A stretch of 64,000 bases of DNA from Bemisia tabaci (GCF_918797505.1 NC_092800.1:42338369-42402368); one strand, 5' to 3'. Counted from the first letter of the stretch, positions 9,312 to 22,337 are shown. Notes: a model not told the origin generated them from the letters alone. Program-made: numbers and translations.

Positions 9312-10220
9312 AGTAACTGAAATAGCTGGTATGTTCCAGGACCCTTCAGTCGACATCTAAAGCTTTCATCCCATCTCAAATGAGGTAATGTTAATAACTA
9401 CTAAAGCAACCGAGGAAGCGATTATTCCAAGCAAAAAATCTTATGTTGTTCTTACTGCATTTTTCACTGCACAAGCAAGACTTAAACTGTACACTTGTTT
9501 AGAAAAATTGCAACGCCGAGCACGATAAGTCCCCCCCAGTAACTGAAATGGCTGGTATGTTCCAGGACCCTTCAGTCGACATCTAAAGCTTTCATCCCAT
9601 CTCAAATGAGGTAATGTTAATAACTACTAAAGCAACCGAGGAAGCGATTATTCCAAGCAACAAATCTTATGTTGTTCTTACTGCATTTCTCACTGCACAA
9701 GCAAGACTTAAACTGTACACTTGTTTAGAAAAATTGCAACGCCGAGCACGATAAGTCCCCCCCAGTAACTGAAATGGCTGGTATGTTCCAGGACCCTTCA
9801 GTCGACATCTAAAGCTTTCATCCCATCTCAAATGAGGTAATGTTAATAACTACTAAAGCAACCGAGGAAGCGATTATTCCAAGCAAAAAATCTTATGTTG
9901 TTCTTACTGCATTTTTCACTGCACAAGCAAGACTTAAACTGTACACTTGTTTAGAAAAATTGCAACACCGAGCACGATAAGTCCCCCCCCCCCACAGTAA
10001 CTGAAATGGCTGGTATGTTCCAGGACCCTTCAGTCGGACATCTAAAGCTTTCATCCCATCTCAAATGAGGTAATGTTAATAACTACTAAAGCAACCGAGG
10101 AAGCGATTATTCCAAGCAACAAATCTTATGTTGTTCTTACTGCATTTTTCACTGCACAAGCAAGACTTAAACTGTGCACTTATTTAGAAAAATTGCAACG
10201 CCGAGCACGATAAGTCCCCC
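9312..10220 (+). repeat. Tandem repeat, four copies of about 226 bp
   Basis: Copies start AGTAACTGAAATRGCTGGTA at 9312, 9538, 9764 and 9996. Lengths are 226, 226, 232 and about 225 bp. Copies differ at only a few bases and in the length of the C-run that ends each unit (TAAGTCCCCCCC). No coding capacity. The near-identity points to recent expansion; the C-run is the likely slippage or breakpoint site. Confidence 0.95.
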
Positions 10221-10227
10221 CCTCCCC

Positions 10228-10328
10228 CCGATTTTCCCCTGATCCTCGACTTCACTAGTTGTTCTCGTAATCCCCCCCCCCTCGATTTCTCCCTGATCCT
10301 CGACTTCACTAGTTGTTCTCGTAATTTT
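10228..10328 (+). repeat. Short tandem repeat, two copies of about 51 bp
   Basis: CCTGATCCTCGACTTCACTA then GTTGTTCTCGTAAT occurs twice, separated by a C-run, directly after the 226-bp array. Confidence 0.85.
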
Positions 10329-11705
10329 TGTCTTACCTAATCTACGCTTTTGAGATTAATGTAACAATGCATGGGTAAAAATCTTCTGTTCAGGCTGTGA
10401 TACAACCATAAAGAGACTTAAAGATTGAAAATACTAGTAATAGAACTAAGACGGCAATCTCGCCATGCAAAATAACTAAGATAAAATACTCGCTTTTTTG
10501 GACGGTTCCTCGGTCGATTTCGCCTAGACGATTCCACTTTCATAAATCTTTACGTGTAAGGAGTTGTGTCCTACCCTTTCTTCTTGCACAACATGTGTAC
10601 TAGGTTTGAGCGATGTATTGAAGAGAGAGTCTATGACTTTCGGCAGCGAATTGGCGAAGAGTTCACCCACAGGCAGCGTCTATTTCAGGTTATTTCAGCT
10701 ATGTATTTTGAGGACATCATTACAATGAAACGAAACAAATAAGAAATCCCTTTCTCCGAGAATCTTTTCACTTTTTTCAATCCATTTCTATGATTTGTTA
10801 CCTTTGGAACTGATTCTGCAGTTTAAATTTCAGTCCGCTTCTTTATTAGACTAAAAACTGAAAATCTATCAACTGAAACTCAGACATGATGGCATGTCAA
10901 GCTGAGCTTGGAAGGAACAATTTTTGGTAGTTTTCTTAAAACAATAGAAAATAAACACTAAAGATTTCCGGATGATGTGAAAAACCGATGAGTTCTATGG
11001 GCCGCCGTACAAGAACCGCTTGAATGAAAAAATTATGGGAGTGATGCAGATAGCATACACACATACAGCAGCACACATACTCAACTCAAGGCTACCCTTT
11101 GTATGGCTTCTGAACGTATTCAGGACGCGGTTTTCCTTGCGGTTTCCCGTGATAAGTGGGCGGGATGGAGGCTCACAGGTGAGCCCCACGCAGCTTCAGC
11201 GCTCGATCCGACAACCGGGCCGCTGCTGCAGTTGGATCAGCTGCAAAGCTGAAGGACGTGCTACATTGAGATGTTGTTTTCTAGTAGAAGAGTGGGTACA
11301 TACAACGCTCTGCGTCCAATAGGGCTTCGTGGGGTATGGTAGGAAAGCCTAGATATATATCTAGGCCTCAAGGAGGCTTAAAATCACAGAACATGAGTGA
11401 TTTATGCACCCAAGCCTTGAAACTTATTAAAGCTGATGAAGCCTGCATTAAGCAAGTTATAGACCCATTAAAATACTAAAAAAATGGCATGGTGATTGAG
11501 GAAATTATCTACACTAATATTACATTTTCCTTCTTTGTGTGGTTTTGGGAAACGCTCAAAAAATAATGTAAGAATGATGTAAAACGCAAGTAATTATCTG
11601 CAAGTTACAAACTTTACAGGTGTTCTACAATATTTCTTTGTTTGAAGAACCCATACACAGCAGCAAACATGTAATTGAAAATTGATCAAAAAAATAGAGG
11701 ATGAC
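10329..11705. other. Intergenic, 3' flank of the ZZZ3 gene
   Basis: AT-rich. The ORF at 11020-11322 and its antisense have no recognisable features. No repeat was identified. Confidence 0.5.
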
Positions 11706-14700
11706 CTACTCTGGTAAAAAGTTAGGATCCAAATAATTATTTGAATCAAAATTATCTACTAAATAGTCCGGGTCGTTGAAAGTACCTGAAATGGGCGTGA
11801 GGATGACTTCAAAGGGGTGTGAGATTTGATGTTGCTCAGACGCAAAAACCTCCGGAGTTTTGACATACTCGTTCATGCAAGCACAGCAAAGATCAGTGCG
11901 TCGAATACACAAGACACAATGCCAGCGAGGGCCAACAATCGGGTCTTCTTCGCATGCTGCACACTGAAACAACAGATGAATCAGATAGTCAAGGATATTT
12001 TCAATGAAAAGTTCCTAGGCCGAATTAAGAAACGTGGTTGAGGTAATCATGACCAAAATTTTACCGTGAGGATTGGTCTACCATGGACACTAATGACTTA
12101 AAGTTGTAAATCTCGCAGTGAACTTGATATAATGGAATAATTTGGATTTTATTTGATCTGTCGCAGAGATATTATAAAACAATGTAGGCTAAAAACAAAA
12201 AGGCTGATTCACATTTACCGAATTCTCATCCATTAAAAGGGATAATACTTGATGGACGTCCTGTTAACTGAATCGGTAATATAGGCTTAAGTTCCTGCCA
12301 GGATGATATGAGCAAACCTGGGGTGCAAGAGGCTCCAAAAGCTCACTATTTCTTATGATCTAGCGTTTCTATGCCAAGGCAAAACTGGCAATTTTTCTCA
12401 TTCTTGACAATTAGAACCCTTCAATTTTTGAATTTTCTTTTTGAAAGTTATGATTTTGCCTCACATCTTAATCTACTTCACATTTGCCATAATTTGCAGA
12501 TCTAAATGTGTATCAGTCATATTTGCTTCCCAAGGGTGTCCTTGTACAACATTTTTATACCCTGGGAAACAGAGAGCCCACAGGTTTAAAAAGAAATCAC
12601 ACTAGCAAACCTTATCAAACAAATATAAAAGTAAAGTAAAAGTTTGACTAAACTAAATTCAAAGGGACTTGCTAAAATCACTTCTATATCCATTTAATAG
12701 TTAGAGTAAGACGTACTAAATAATGCAGTTGACAATTCTTCAGGTCAAATCCAGAAAATTTAGCAATGACAAGCTCGACCAAAATCATCGTAACATCCTA
12801 AAAATTAGTAAAGCAAAAAAATCCTAGGATCAGAGGTAGTTCTATCACGGTTTTACTTCTGCTTCTTCTTCTTCTTTGATAAAAAGTACGAAGGGGGAAA
12901 AAAATAAGGACACAAGAATTTTACCTTATATCCGATGTGTTCGGCAGACATTTCATCCGAATCTTGCAACTGAAACTCTTCAAGCTGAGATAATATTTCA
13001 GACTTAAGTTCTGGATCCAATTCCGCTTTTACAACACTTTCATCACGTCGGGATGGAGAGTCCATGCAGTCATTGAAAATGCTCTCTCTAACATTGTAGC
13101 GTGGTAAAAATGTGGATGAGCGGAACATTTTATTGTTGACTCTATATGACAGATTGGCTAAATGTCTGTTGTTATAGAGTGTAGATTTCGCTGTTGCCTT
13201 CTCCTGATACTTATTGAAGACCTTCAGCTTTAGATAGTACTTCTGCATTCGACTTCGCACTTGCTGAGGCGTTCTCGTACCTACAAAAATGAGAAATGGT
13301 CCAGCATTACAGGTAAGAGCACAACTTCAGTGCAAGGCAAATATTTAGGTTTGAATATTTTTTATAATATTTTTATTTGAACTCAGAACTTGTGACAAAA
13401 ATAGTTTCAAAACATATTTTCACCCAACCCTATACAAAACAAACAAAGATTATCAAATTTTACAAATTAAAATTGGACTCCTTTTGGAAATAATAAATGA
13501 TGTACGATTTCCAGCTAATTTTGGAAACAACGCATGTGCTATGTACTAGTTATCCTAGGCAAAAATGCGCTTTTACAAATGAGCCAGATTCAGCAAAATG
13601 TAGCAAAGTTTTTCTATAGTTGAATACACAGTTTCTATACCAAAACCACAGCAGTACAGGACCTAATTTTTGCTGATATTCAAGGTGAAGATCTTGAAAA
13701 TAGCATATTCAGGTCCCAAGCACTTTGCAATACTTTTGTTTAAAATACTCCTAGAGTTCTGACCTTATTTTGGTAATGTCCCAGACAAATAGTCAAAACA
13801 GGTATTTTATCAAATGCCTAGGGAGACACCCAAATTTTGAAATTTTAACAAGTTTTGTATGTTTTTACAAATGAGCTTTTGAACTTTTAATATTCTGAAA
13901 GTAAGAATTCATCTAACTACAAACTAGGATTGTATTTTCCTTTTCAAAAAGGTGCTTACATACTTTTAACCATCAAAATTGTAAAAACTCTGTATTTTAA
14001 AAATGCTGTTTTTTTGGAATGAATGTTCAATTTTTGGGCTAAAAATCATTACAGCAACCAAAACATGATGCAAATTTCTGAAAACGATTCCTAGAAAGGA
14101 ACTGTATGATAATTCAGGAAATTCACTAGAGGAATTTTTGGAAATAAATATTTGTCTTCATCAAGGTACACTCTACTACAGGTATGGACAAACGGGGTGC
14201 CGAAGTGGCAGCGCTAAGAAAATAGGCGATCGAGTGACGTATGAAGTCGTACCGTCCTTTTGCCGCAAAGGTTTCCGCAGTCGTACTCTCGATGCTGTCA
14301 AATCTACGCGTTTTGACGACTTTCTAAAATTCCCTTTGTCCATACCTGTAGTAGAGTGTACCTTGTGTTTTCATAAAAATGAAGACAAATATTTATTTTG
14401 TTCAAAATGAGCAGAGGAGTTAGGATTTCAATTTGAATAAGAATGTCTAACACTGTGTCTGGGAATTCGAGAAAATGCCTGATTTGATTAATTGCATGCA
14501 ATAATTACATGTACATACCTGCAAGTTTCTTGATAATAGAACGAAAAAACCAAGGAAAGAATAATCCAATAAAGCATCCAAAAACATTGATAAAACTATT
14601 AGGAATTATACGGAACATTTTCAGAAAGATAGGTGAGGTCTTACCCATAGCATCAGCAATTTTCTTACACCTGGCTAGCTCGGATTTCTCAAGAGGATAG

Positions 14701-17700
14701 ACATCTAGTAAATGTTCAAACAAGAGCTGTTCGTCTTCCGACCAGAGCTGAAATCAGAGAATCATCTATTACTAGAGATAAAGAAAAATTCTACTTGGGA
14801 GCACTTAGGAAGAGAAATTCTATGAAAGTAGCACCTTCAAAGAAAAATTCTATGTAAAAACACTTATAGTCTACCACTTGAAGTCACTCACCTACTTCTG
14901 AGTGAAAGTATCTTTGTAGCATGCACAACCTACATTTATTAGCATAAAAAGTTGACTGATGAACATTACACCAAATGACTCGTAGCATAGAAATAAACCA
15001 GAGTTGGGTTAAAATACAAAGAAATTACGAATGCAAGCAATAAAAACATTAGCTTGGTAAAACCTAACAATCGACATGATAGGTGATAAACCTAACAGGA
15101 CTAACAGTGCTACCTGCTAGTCTTCCAGGGAGTAAGTTTAAAAATTGTCCGACAGTTACAGATAGAAACAATCCGGGGTAGAAAACTGCATGAGGAAGGA
15201 AAACAGACACCACTACCTATTCCGTTTCCTCCTCCTTTGTGTGCTAGAAAAGTGCTGAAAAGGGGTTCCAATCTGGACTGTTAGCTTCCTGCAGCAGCCA
15301 TAGCAAAAAAAGCGACTCAATAATGCTTGGAAACTAGGCAAAATATAAAACTTTGATCATCGCATTAGTGGATAGTGAAAGATGCAGGTCTTTCTGACAG
15401 AAAAAATCAGTGGAAGCCGCTTTCTTCAAAGGCGTATTTTGGGCTGAGGGCCTTTTTACACCAACCTTCTTAATAATTGAAAATATTAGCTGGACAAAAC
15501 ATCTTACTGTTTTAAATTCTGTTCATCAAATTAGTCCACAATTTCTTATGACTTGGTTTGAGGGCTCAGTTCCTATTGTTATTTGATCAGTGTTTGAAAC
15601 TCACAGGCACCAACGCGCCAAATGCGTCTAAAAAATCGGCCATGGCGCCTAAAAAATGAAGGCTCTGTGCCAACGTGGCCCCTAAAATTTTCCCCACTAA
15701 AAATCTGAATTTTCATATTAAGGGCGATTATTTGAAATTTTCAGCACTACAAGTGAAAGCTTTTTCTATTCTTCACGATTTCATCTTCAGTGCTTTTGTC
15801 TCCCCCGAGTTACAACTACTTACTAGTTCTGTTACGAAAACATCTTGCGTCTAATTTTTTACTAAATGCGCCGTAATATATAGGCAAAAAGTCAATTTGG
15901 CCCCTAACAAATCTTCAATGGCGCCTAAAAATTGGGCTTGATGCGCCGCATGGCTCCTAAAACTCAAAGTTGAGTTTTGAACACTGTATTTGATACATAA
16001 ATAGAACGTGTTGGATATTAAAATAGGTAAAACTCACCTTGTTAAAGCTTGGTTTGGTTTCATCTGCCACTACTTTGCCGCGTACTTTATTTTCAGAGCT
16101 TCCTGAATTATTGGGAGAGGAGAGCTGTTTCAGTCTTACTTCCTTTGTATCTTTTGAATGGACTTTCCGTGTGTTGTAGTTTTGAAAATTAACACTATCG
16201 CAATATAAGCTCGGGTCCGGGGGAACCTGTAATCAAGTTCATGAGAACAAAAAAATAAAAATGAAGTACTGTTTAGAAAACTTCAGATACTCTGTTCATA
16301 TTGTTACCAAGAAAAAATAAATGTTGACACCTCAAGTGTAAAATATTGGCTACTTAGATCTATCACACTGAAGTGCAACAAATTAGAATCAGTGCCTTAA
16401 CTTAAAAGCCACAATTTATTTAATTTTTCATATTCAGTCTCGGAAATTTTTTACTTCTAGTCATTTTGACATGAAGAAAACATCAATGGTAATATAAACA
16501 GTAAGTACGTAGAAGACCCAGGATGAAATGAGTAGAAAATGTAGATCAGTTGTGTCACTTCATCTCAATTCCATACCTTTATCCGGTCAGATATTGATTA
16601 TCAATTGCTGATCACCCTGAAGTCCCATATCAGATACAATGACAAAAGAAAAAAATAAAACTGATTAATTACGTACTCAATTTCAGCTAATTATTGTCCT
16701 GTCCTGGTGACCAGGGTTTCTACTTTATTTCAACTTTTAAATTCCTTGTATTTTCCCTGAGTGATGGCATCATAAAAGTAATTCTCTGCGACAACTCATC
16801 CGAATCAGGGGTGAAAAACAATCACTGACCCAGGGTTTTAATAGCTGATGACTTAGAGAGGCTACTCCTGCCTTCTAAATTTCTTGTTCAACTTCACTAC
16901 CCCACAATCCTATTCTAAAAAATATTAGATTGTAATAATGTGTAAATAAATACACTTTCAGAAACCATGCTTCACAGACATTTCATGATAATTTTTGACT
17001 GATACATATAATCCGATAAATAGTAATTTTTCAACGTCCGAACAACTGTCAAAAAACTGTAGTTGAGTTAGGCAAAATGGGACTTAAAGGGAAAAAAAGA
17101 ATTGATGAGACCCGCAGATTTTGAAAAAGCGAATATTCCAGAAGTTGACTTTGAATTCCCTGTGTTTTCCCTCAAAATTCTATTCCCTGGGTATCCCCTG
17201 TTTTCCTGTTAGTAACGGCCCTGTGCCGACAAAGACTAAATTTCCGTGTTTAGCTTACAGGCTTAGGCCACAATCAAGGTGCAAACAAGGTTGGAATATT
17301 GGCGACTTGGTTAGTTTATTTTTGTGGCGACAATTTGATTTGATGAAAAACAGAAAACCGCATTTCATTACGTACTTTACAGAGATGAAATATTAAAAGA
17401 AAAGTTTACAATGGCCCCATTTGTAACTGAATTTTTATGTAAAAAACTCTGGTTGAGTACAGTTCCTGTCACCGCTAAAAAGAGGCAGTGTCCAATCTTT
17501 CGTTATCATTTTTATTTTCTGACAACAAGCCAAGAATGTAATTCTTCCCTAATAATATCAAAGTTTCTGCAAGGTAAGTTTAGTTCACCTTCAGAAATAT
17601 CGGCGGTGAAACTACCAGACCATGTACCTCGTTTGCAGTGTTTAAAAATCTCTGCTCCCATTGTATCTTTTTAAAAGAGAACAAATTTATATCATTTCTT

Positions 17701-20700
17701 GAAATTTTCACAGAGTTCTCTTCGCATAGAGAAGAAAAAACACGGATATTTTGTAGAATTGGTGTTGAGTAGTTTTCCATTTGAAAAATAATGTATAACA
17801 GGAAGTCTACAACGTCGCAAACCAAGATTCGTGGTCTTGTAGTTTCACCGTCAATATACTGCTTGAATATGGAACAAACCTGTGTGATAGCTTCCAAAGA
17901 AGTAGGCGCTCTGGTTTTTAGTGCAAGACACTGACTTGCAACTAGCAGAGGATCTTTGTCAATGCGGAGTTTCAGTTTGGCAAGGTTGGATATATACTGA
18001 AAAAAAAAGAGGAAATCACAACTAATAAATACTCATAATACAAAATTTTGATTGAAAGAAGCAAACTGGGCTCATTACACTAATTCTGACAGTCATGACT
18101 TAATTTTCACATCGATATTAAAGTCGCGTATATTCCATGATTGGAGTTAAAATTGTGTGATCTTCAATATTCTTCATTCTCAGAGACCTTGGGGAACCCT
18201 TTGCCCCCCCCCCCCCCCTTTATGTTTTGTTTTGTTTTATAAAGTTTTGGGTTAATTAGTCCCAGATTGCAATGCACGTATCATGTAGAACTCATTCATT
18301 TCCTGTAAAAGTTGGCATTGATTAACCAACGCAGGTTTTTTTTGTTTGAGGCATTTTACTAAATTATACATTTAAAGTGATTGTTTTATTAACTGAGGAA
18401 TGAGAGTTAAGTTCGGACTTTGAATATTTTAGATCTTATGATTTTTTTCAAAAAATAATTATTTTATTTTCTTTTTTCTTTTTTTTGGTCTAGTATGGCT
18501 CCGGAAAATTATGTTTCATTATTGTACTTGGAAACTACGGGTGCTTTGATTTTTGTAAAAATTTTTTATTGCCAGCCTTACATTTTTTAAGTTTGAAAAA
18601 CGACTGCCACCAGGCTGTGTAATATGAAACATCTAAAGTAGCTGAGGATTGCTAGTGGGTGTTTGCACCAAGCAACTTTAAGCACACCTGCTGAAGGGAA
18701 ACTGAGATACCTTGGTAACTTTTTTTTAGAAATAAAAAGAGAACATTTAACAAATACTTTCCTGCTTCCTTAAAACTACCCTATGTTAAAAAAAATTCGA
18801 AATTGGACTAATAAAAACAGTATTGTTACGTATTTATTTTCTCGAGAATTAGCATTTAAAGGATACTTAAATAATAATGATTCTACTTATTAATCGATAG
18901 GTAGTACTTGCAATTAGGGGTGTCATTACACAGCTATCTCATTGGCAGAATACTAGGATAATGATTTCAATTCATGATTACAAAAGTGATGAAAAATAAA
19001 ATCAGTATGCATTTAGATCCTTGTTCGAATGCGGTTCAGTTGTAAAAAAATAGAGAGCCTTTGAATAGTTAACAAGAAACTAAAATCAGAGAGGAAGTAT
19101 TGAAGGAGAAGATTATGAGCAACTCTAAATTCGAGTATAAATAAGGAGGAAAGGTCACACAGTTCATGTTTCATACAAATCTGATTTTGGAAGGACATTT
19201 GCTTCTTTGAGGTCATCAAAATACTTGTGATGGATCATATCTCGAGCATTAATTCTTTCGGCAGGATCATAAATGAAAGTTTTTTGCAGCAGATCAAGTC
19301 CGACAGGATCGAGTTTGCTCACTGTCTGAGCCAAAATATTGGTCGTCCAGTTCGGGAATGTGGGTTTGTAATCTGGAAGTTGTGAAACTTTTGGCCAGAT
19401 TTGTTCATTTGGGGTTGAAAGGATCCCAAATATTCTGAATAACTGATCTATCTCTGAGTCACCACGGAACAAGGGTTTGAGCATGGCCATCTCTGCAAAG
19501 ATACAACCTATTGACCAGATATCAACAGGGCAGGCATACAGAGTAGTTCCAAGCAAAATTTCTGGTGCTCTGTACCATAAGGTGACTACCTCATGTGTGA
19601 AAGCTCGAATTGGCACTCCAAAAGCACGCCCCAGTCCAAAATCGGCAACTTTAATCATACCATTGCTGGAAATAAGTAGATTCTGAGGTTTGAGATCTCT
19701 ATGGAGAATACGTCTTTTGTGACAAAACAGGATTGCTTGTGTGATCTGATACAAATATGATTTCATCAGCATTGTGTCCAGCTTTCCAACTGTGTTACTT
19801 GTGTCAATTTTGCTGTTGGGCAGTTGACAATCCAAAAATTTCTTGAGGTCCATCGTTAAAAATTCGAAAACTAGATACATTCGATTTTCTTCCATTAGAA
19901 CTTCGTACAAACTGACAATGTTGGGGTGGTCTAATTCTTTGAGCAGTGTGACTTCTCTCAAGGCTGTAGACGGAATACCTTCATCATTTCCTTCCATTCT
20001 AATTTTCTTGATGGCCACAATCTGGTCAGTCTTTTTGCATCTCCCTTTGTAAACGACACCATAAGTACCCTCCCCAATCTTTTCAATTTTAATATAACCA
20101 TCCATGGTGGAATTAAGTTGTAACAAATTCACAAATTGAACAGGGTGAAATAGGATATTGCAGAGTGCAAACAAGCTACCGTTCAGTCCATAAGTGACTT
20201 CCCTTCACACAAATTTTTGGGAAACACGAGGAGGAAACTCGATGATAACGGAAGGGATAAAAAAAAACCGCCGGGCTACTTTATGGCTTTTTGTTGTGTC
20301 TCTCAAGTACTCTAAAGTATTAAATACTCTATAGAAGACAAAGCTTTATCATATAATCTTATAATCGGAGGAAATTAAAACATTGACTCATTACAGCCAA
20401 GCAAGTTGATCATTTTTATTAGGAAATCCTTATCACCAGAACGTATGTAATAGGAGATAAACTGTAATAGATGTCGCTCCTAAATTATTGTCAAGAGAAG
20501 ATAACAACATCTCATAGCCACTTAGGAGATTAGGAGGACTAATAATGAACAAGTAGATAATGATGTACGCTCTTGTAATTAGTTATGGTTATAAGATACA
20601 TGTAACCAGCTGAATTATGATGACAAATAAAAGATTTGATAATAAAAAATATATTCTACATAAGCATCTGTAATTTTTGCATAAATGCCACGCTAGGTAA

Positions 20701-21790
20701 CGCAGTAAGACACGTAATTTTTAAGCATTTTGTAATACATCAGAAACAACCGCGGATTTGCCGCAATATTGCGGTGATTCTCGCATGATTTCTCATATTT
20801 TCTTGCAAAATTGCTAGGTAGGTAGGAAGCGCATTTTGCATCAAACCGAGATGAATGCGCGCAATGTCCTTGGACTTAAAGAATCCGCTTGCAATATCGC
20901 ATGCCTCTGAAGATATTGAGATGAAAAACACACTCTCTTAATTTTTAACAGTCAGAATTGAAGCAAGCAACTATTCAAACTCCGGAGTAGGTATGTGGTA
21001 TCACGCAAAATTGAAGGAGCTTTTCTTCTACTGAATTTACTACGCTTATGAAAATTGTGCTTGCATCGATATTAAATTCACGTACTTTCCGTGATTGAGG
21101 TAAAAATTGTGTGACCTTTAATGTTCTTCATGCACTGCTGTGATATTTGCATTTCCACCGTGATATCAATGTAGATGACCACCACAATGTAGTTATGACA
21201 TCTGTTAACTGAGAAGAATACAAGTGCTGCAGCAGATGCTGTTACCTACTTAGTGAATCGTAATCCTGTCATGATATTTGCAGGTTTTTGTTTTCATCAA
21301 TCTTTGGCAGGAATTCACTTACTTTATGGGACCAAGTATCATTTGTAATGGTAAATCTTTGTTTTTTACAGAGAGTATATAAAGTCTGCATCTCTCTTAC
21401 AAAAACAAAGTTTCGGAGGCAGTGGTTCTTAGTTTGGAATGCCTAAGCATTTCTCTGTCCATGGCGGAGCAATGTTAGCAATCTAGACTGATCCGTACAA
21501 TTTTAATACAGAGTATGTATATGCCTGGAGGGGTCTACACACCTTCCAAGGTTAGCAAGGTTTCAAACTTTAAAAATAGACCAAGCCACTGAAATCTTAG
21601 ATTGTCATAAAGGGGAGCAGTTACTCGTGCACAGAATGGCATTAAAAGCTTAATGTATAGATACCTTAGTAATTGCAATGCGCTCATCTTGAAGTTTCAC
21701 AAAAGCATCCAAGTTCCTTTGGAGAAGCTCTTCTAGGGGATCTTCAGTTCCAGAGTCACTAAAACTACTGTTTGCTTCACTTTCGTCCAT
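11706..21790 (-). CDS. Atac1: ZZZ3/Atac1 homologue (SANT and ZZ-type zinc finger), ATAC complex subunit
   Basis: Six coding exons: 21665-21790, 17880-17996, 16038-16226, 14645-14747, 12925-13280 and 11706-11963, total 1149 bp, 382 residues; all phases join and all introns are GT-AG. The N-terminus ([18 protein letters not shown]) is acidic. A SANT/Myb domain starts at residue 145 ([14 protein letters not shown], then [19 protein letters not shown]) and is split by intron 4. The C-terminal exon is a ZZ finger: [25 protein letters not shown] and HQISHPF give the zinc ligands. This SANT-then-ZZ order is that of ZZZ3 in vertebrates and Atac1 in Drosophila, known subunits of the ATAC histone acetyltransferase complex, where the ZZ finger reads the histone H3 tail. 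The product should act in the nucleus. It is shorter than vertebrate ZZZ3, as expected for the insect form. The long first intron (17997-21664) houses a CDK1-like gene on the same strand. Confidence 0.93.
14142..14398. mobile_element. MITE with long inverted ends in ZZZ3 intron 4
   Basis: AAATAAATATTTGTCTTCAT at the left pairs with its inverse at the right. Inside, GTACACTCTACTACAGGTAT GGACAAA also pairs (arms about 50 bp). The 90-codon ORF at 14138-14410 just reads through the element. Confidence 0.8.
15588..15986. mobile_element. hAT-like non-autonomous element, 399 bp, in ZZZ3 intron 3
   Basis: Begins CAGTGTTTGAAACTC and ends GAGTTTTGAACACTG. An exact 8-bp duplication TATTTGAT flanks it (15580-15587 and 15987-15994). 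The interior repeats GGCGCCTAAAA-like motifs. The 8-bp duplication and the CAGTG start fit the hAT superfamily. No transposase. Confidence 0.88.
17590..17860. mobile_element. MITE with CGGTGAAACTACCAGACC ends, in ZZZ3 intron 2
   Basis: Left TATCGGCGGTGAAACTAC, right GTAGTTTCACCGTCAATA. The inverted ends lie next to TA dinucleotides, as for Tc1/mariner-type elements. Related copies are at 38208-38400 (left part) and 41598-41858. It ends about 20 bp from the 5' splice site of ZZZ3 exon 2, so the ORFs at 17411-17897 mix exon and element. Confidence 0.7.
18110..18183. repeat. Direct repeat within ZZZ3 intron 1 (with 21061-21135)
   Basis: About 75 bp containing CATCGATATTAAAKTCRCGT and AAATTGTGTGAYCTT recurs at 21061-21135. 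Both copies lie in intron 1 and bracket the CDK1-like gene. They could mark an old insertion or be unrelated repeat fragments. Confidence 0.5.
19164..20105 (-). CDS. Cdk1: Intronless CDK1 (Cdc2)-type cyclin-dependent kinase, nested in ZZZ3 intron 1
   Basis: 313 codons from the ATG at 20105 ([20 protein letters not shown]) to the stop at 19164. An in-frame ATG 23 codons upstream gives a longer, non-kinase-like start and is less likely. The motifs are complete: glycine loop GEGTYG with the inhibitory Thr-Tyr pair, catalytic Lys in VAIKKIR, cyclin helix PSTALRE (PSTAIRE in typical CDK1), [15 protein letters not shown]-loop [28 protein letters not shown] and [20 protein letters not shown] and [18 protein letters not shown] are CDK1-like rather than CDK2-like. 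About eight residues are inserted before SYLYQI, and the C-terminal tail is slightly extended. The known role is to drive mitotic entry with cyclin A or B. No intron interrupts it and the frame is fully open, so it is a retrogene under constraint, a recent retrocopy, or the sole CDK1. It shares strand with its host, so it could be spliced out with intron 1 or use its own promoter. An AATAAA in sense lies near 18834. Confidence 0.93.
   Translation of the reverse strand: MDGYIKIEKIGEGTYGVVYKGRCKKTDQIVAIKKIRMEGNDEGIPSTALREVTLLKELDHPNIVSLYEVLMEENRMYLVFEFLTMDLKKFLDCQLPNSKIDTSNTVGKLDTMLMKSYLYQITQAILFCHKRRILHRDLKPQNLLISSNGMIKVADFGLGRAFGVPIRAFTHEVVTLWYRAPEILLGTTLYACPVDIWSIGCIFAEMAMLKPLFRGDSEIDQLFRIFGILSTPNEQIWPKVSQLPDYKPTFPNWTTNILAQTVSKLDPVGLDLLQKTFIYDPAERINARDMIHHKYFDDLKEANVLPKSDLYET
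20175..21664. other. Remainder of ZZZ3 intron 1 upstream of the CDK1-like gene
   Basis: About 1.5 kb that must hold the promoter of the CDK1-like gene if it has its own. No TATA-type box or other element stands out. The short ORF at 20740-20931 is not credible. Confidence 0.4.
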
Positions 21791-21813
21791 GGTGAATCAT
21801 TCCGCCATCAAAC
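21791..21813 (-). other. ZZZ3 5' untranslated segment and acceptor
   Basis: On the minus strand a T-rich tract and CCTACAG precede GTTTGATGGCGGAATGATTC, 23 bp ahead of the ATG. The coding start thus lies in a second exon, and at least one non-coding exon lies upstream. Confidence 0.6.
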
Positions 21814-22225
21814 CTGTAGGAAAAAAAAGGAATCATTAGCACCTCATGTTAAGAGGTGGATTGGTTTTAGTCGGTCGGCTCCTCTTTCTTACCCATTCTG
21901 ATGTATTCTGAATAAATAGCGCCAAACCGGCACTACTTAGTACCCCTTGGTTTTGTGGCAGATCAGTAAAACAACACAGGAAATGTGTCATTCAATAATA
22001 ATTTTTCTTGTTTCACTAAGCTCTTCTAAATTTTTCTTATGCAGTTTTGTTGTGAGGCAAAATGCGGCAGAATTTCGGTATCCGACTCCACCTTGTTTAC
22101 ATTGGAAGGTTAGGGATCCACAGCGGAGAAGCCATTCAGTGGTACCAACTTAACATGTTTTTCACTAGGGCGCGGGGGATTCGAACGCGGGGCGCGGGAA
22201 CGCGGGTCATTGCCCACAAGCCTGA

Positions 22226-22337
22226 GTAGCCCAACCTAGGGTAACTTACCTGACGTAACGTAACGTAACCTAACTTGTAGTCCTGTAGGTTCGGTTAGGT
22301 TACGTTATGTCAGGTAAGTTACCTTAGGTTGGGCTAC
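22226..22337. repeat. Imperfect palindrome, TAACGTAACC-rich
   Basis: GTAGCCCAACCTAGGGTAAC ... GTTACCTTAGGTTGGGCTAC, arms about 48 bp with a short loop. It contains runs of GTAAC and CTAAC units, next to the TTAGG array. Confidence 0.75.

Noticed and set aside
9312..10220. CRISPR-like array
   Set aside because: Repeats are contiguous 226-bp units without spacers, in a eukaryotic genome.
14138..14410. 90-codon plus ORF in ZZZ3 intron 4
   Set aside because: Reads straight through a MITE with inverted ends; no coding signal.
20105..20174. Upstream ATG of the CDK1-like ORF (336-codon version)
   Set aside because: The 23 extra residues are unlike any kinase start, while [13 protein letters not shown] begins exactly where CDK1 proteins do.
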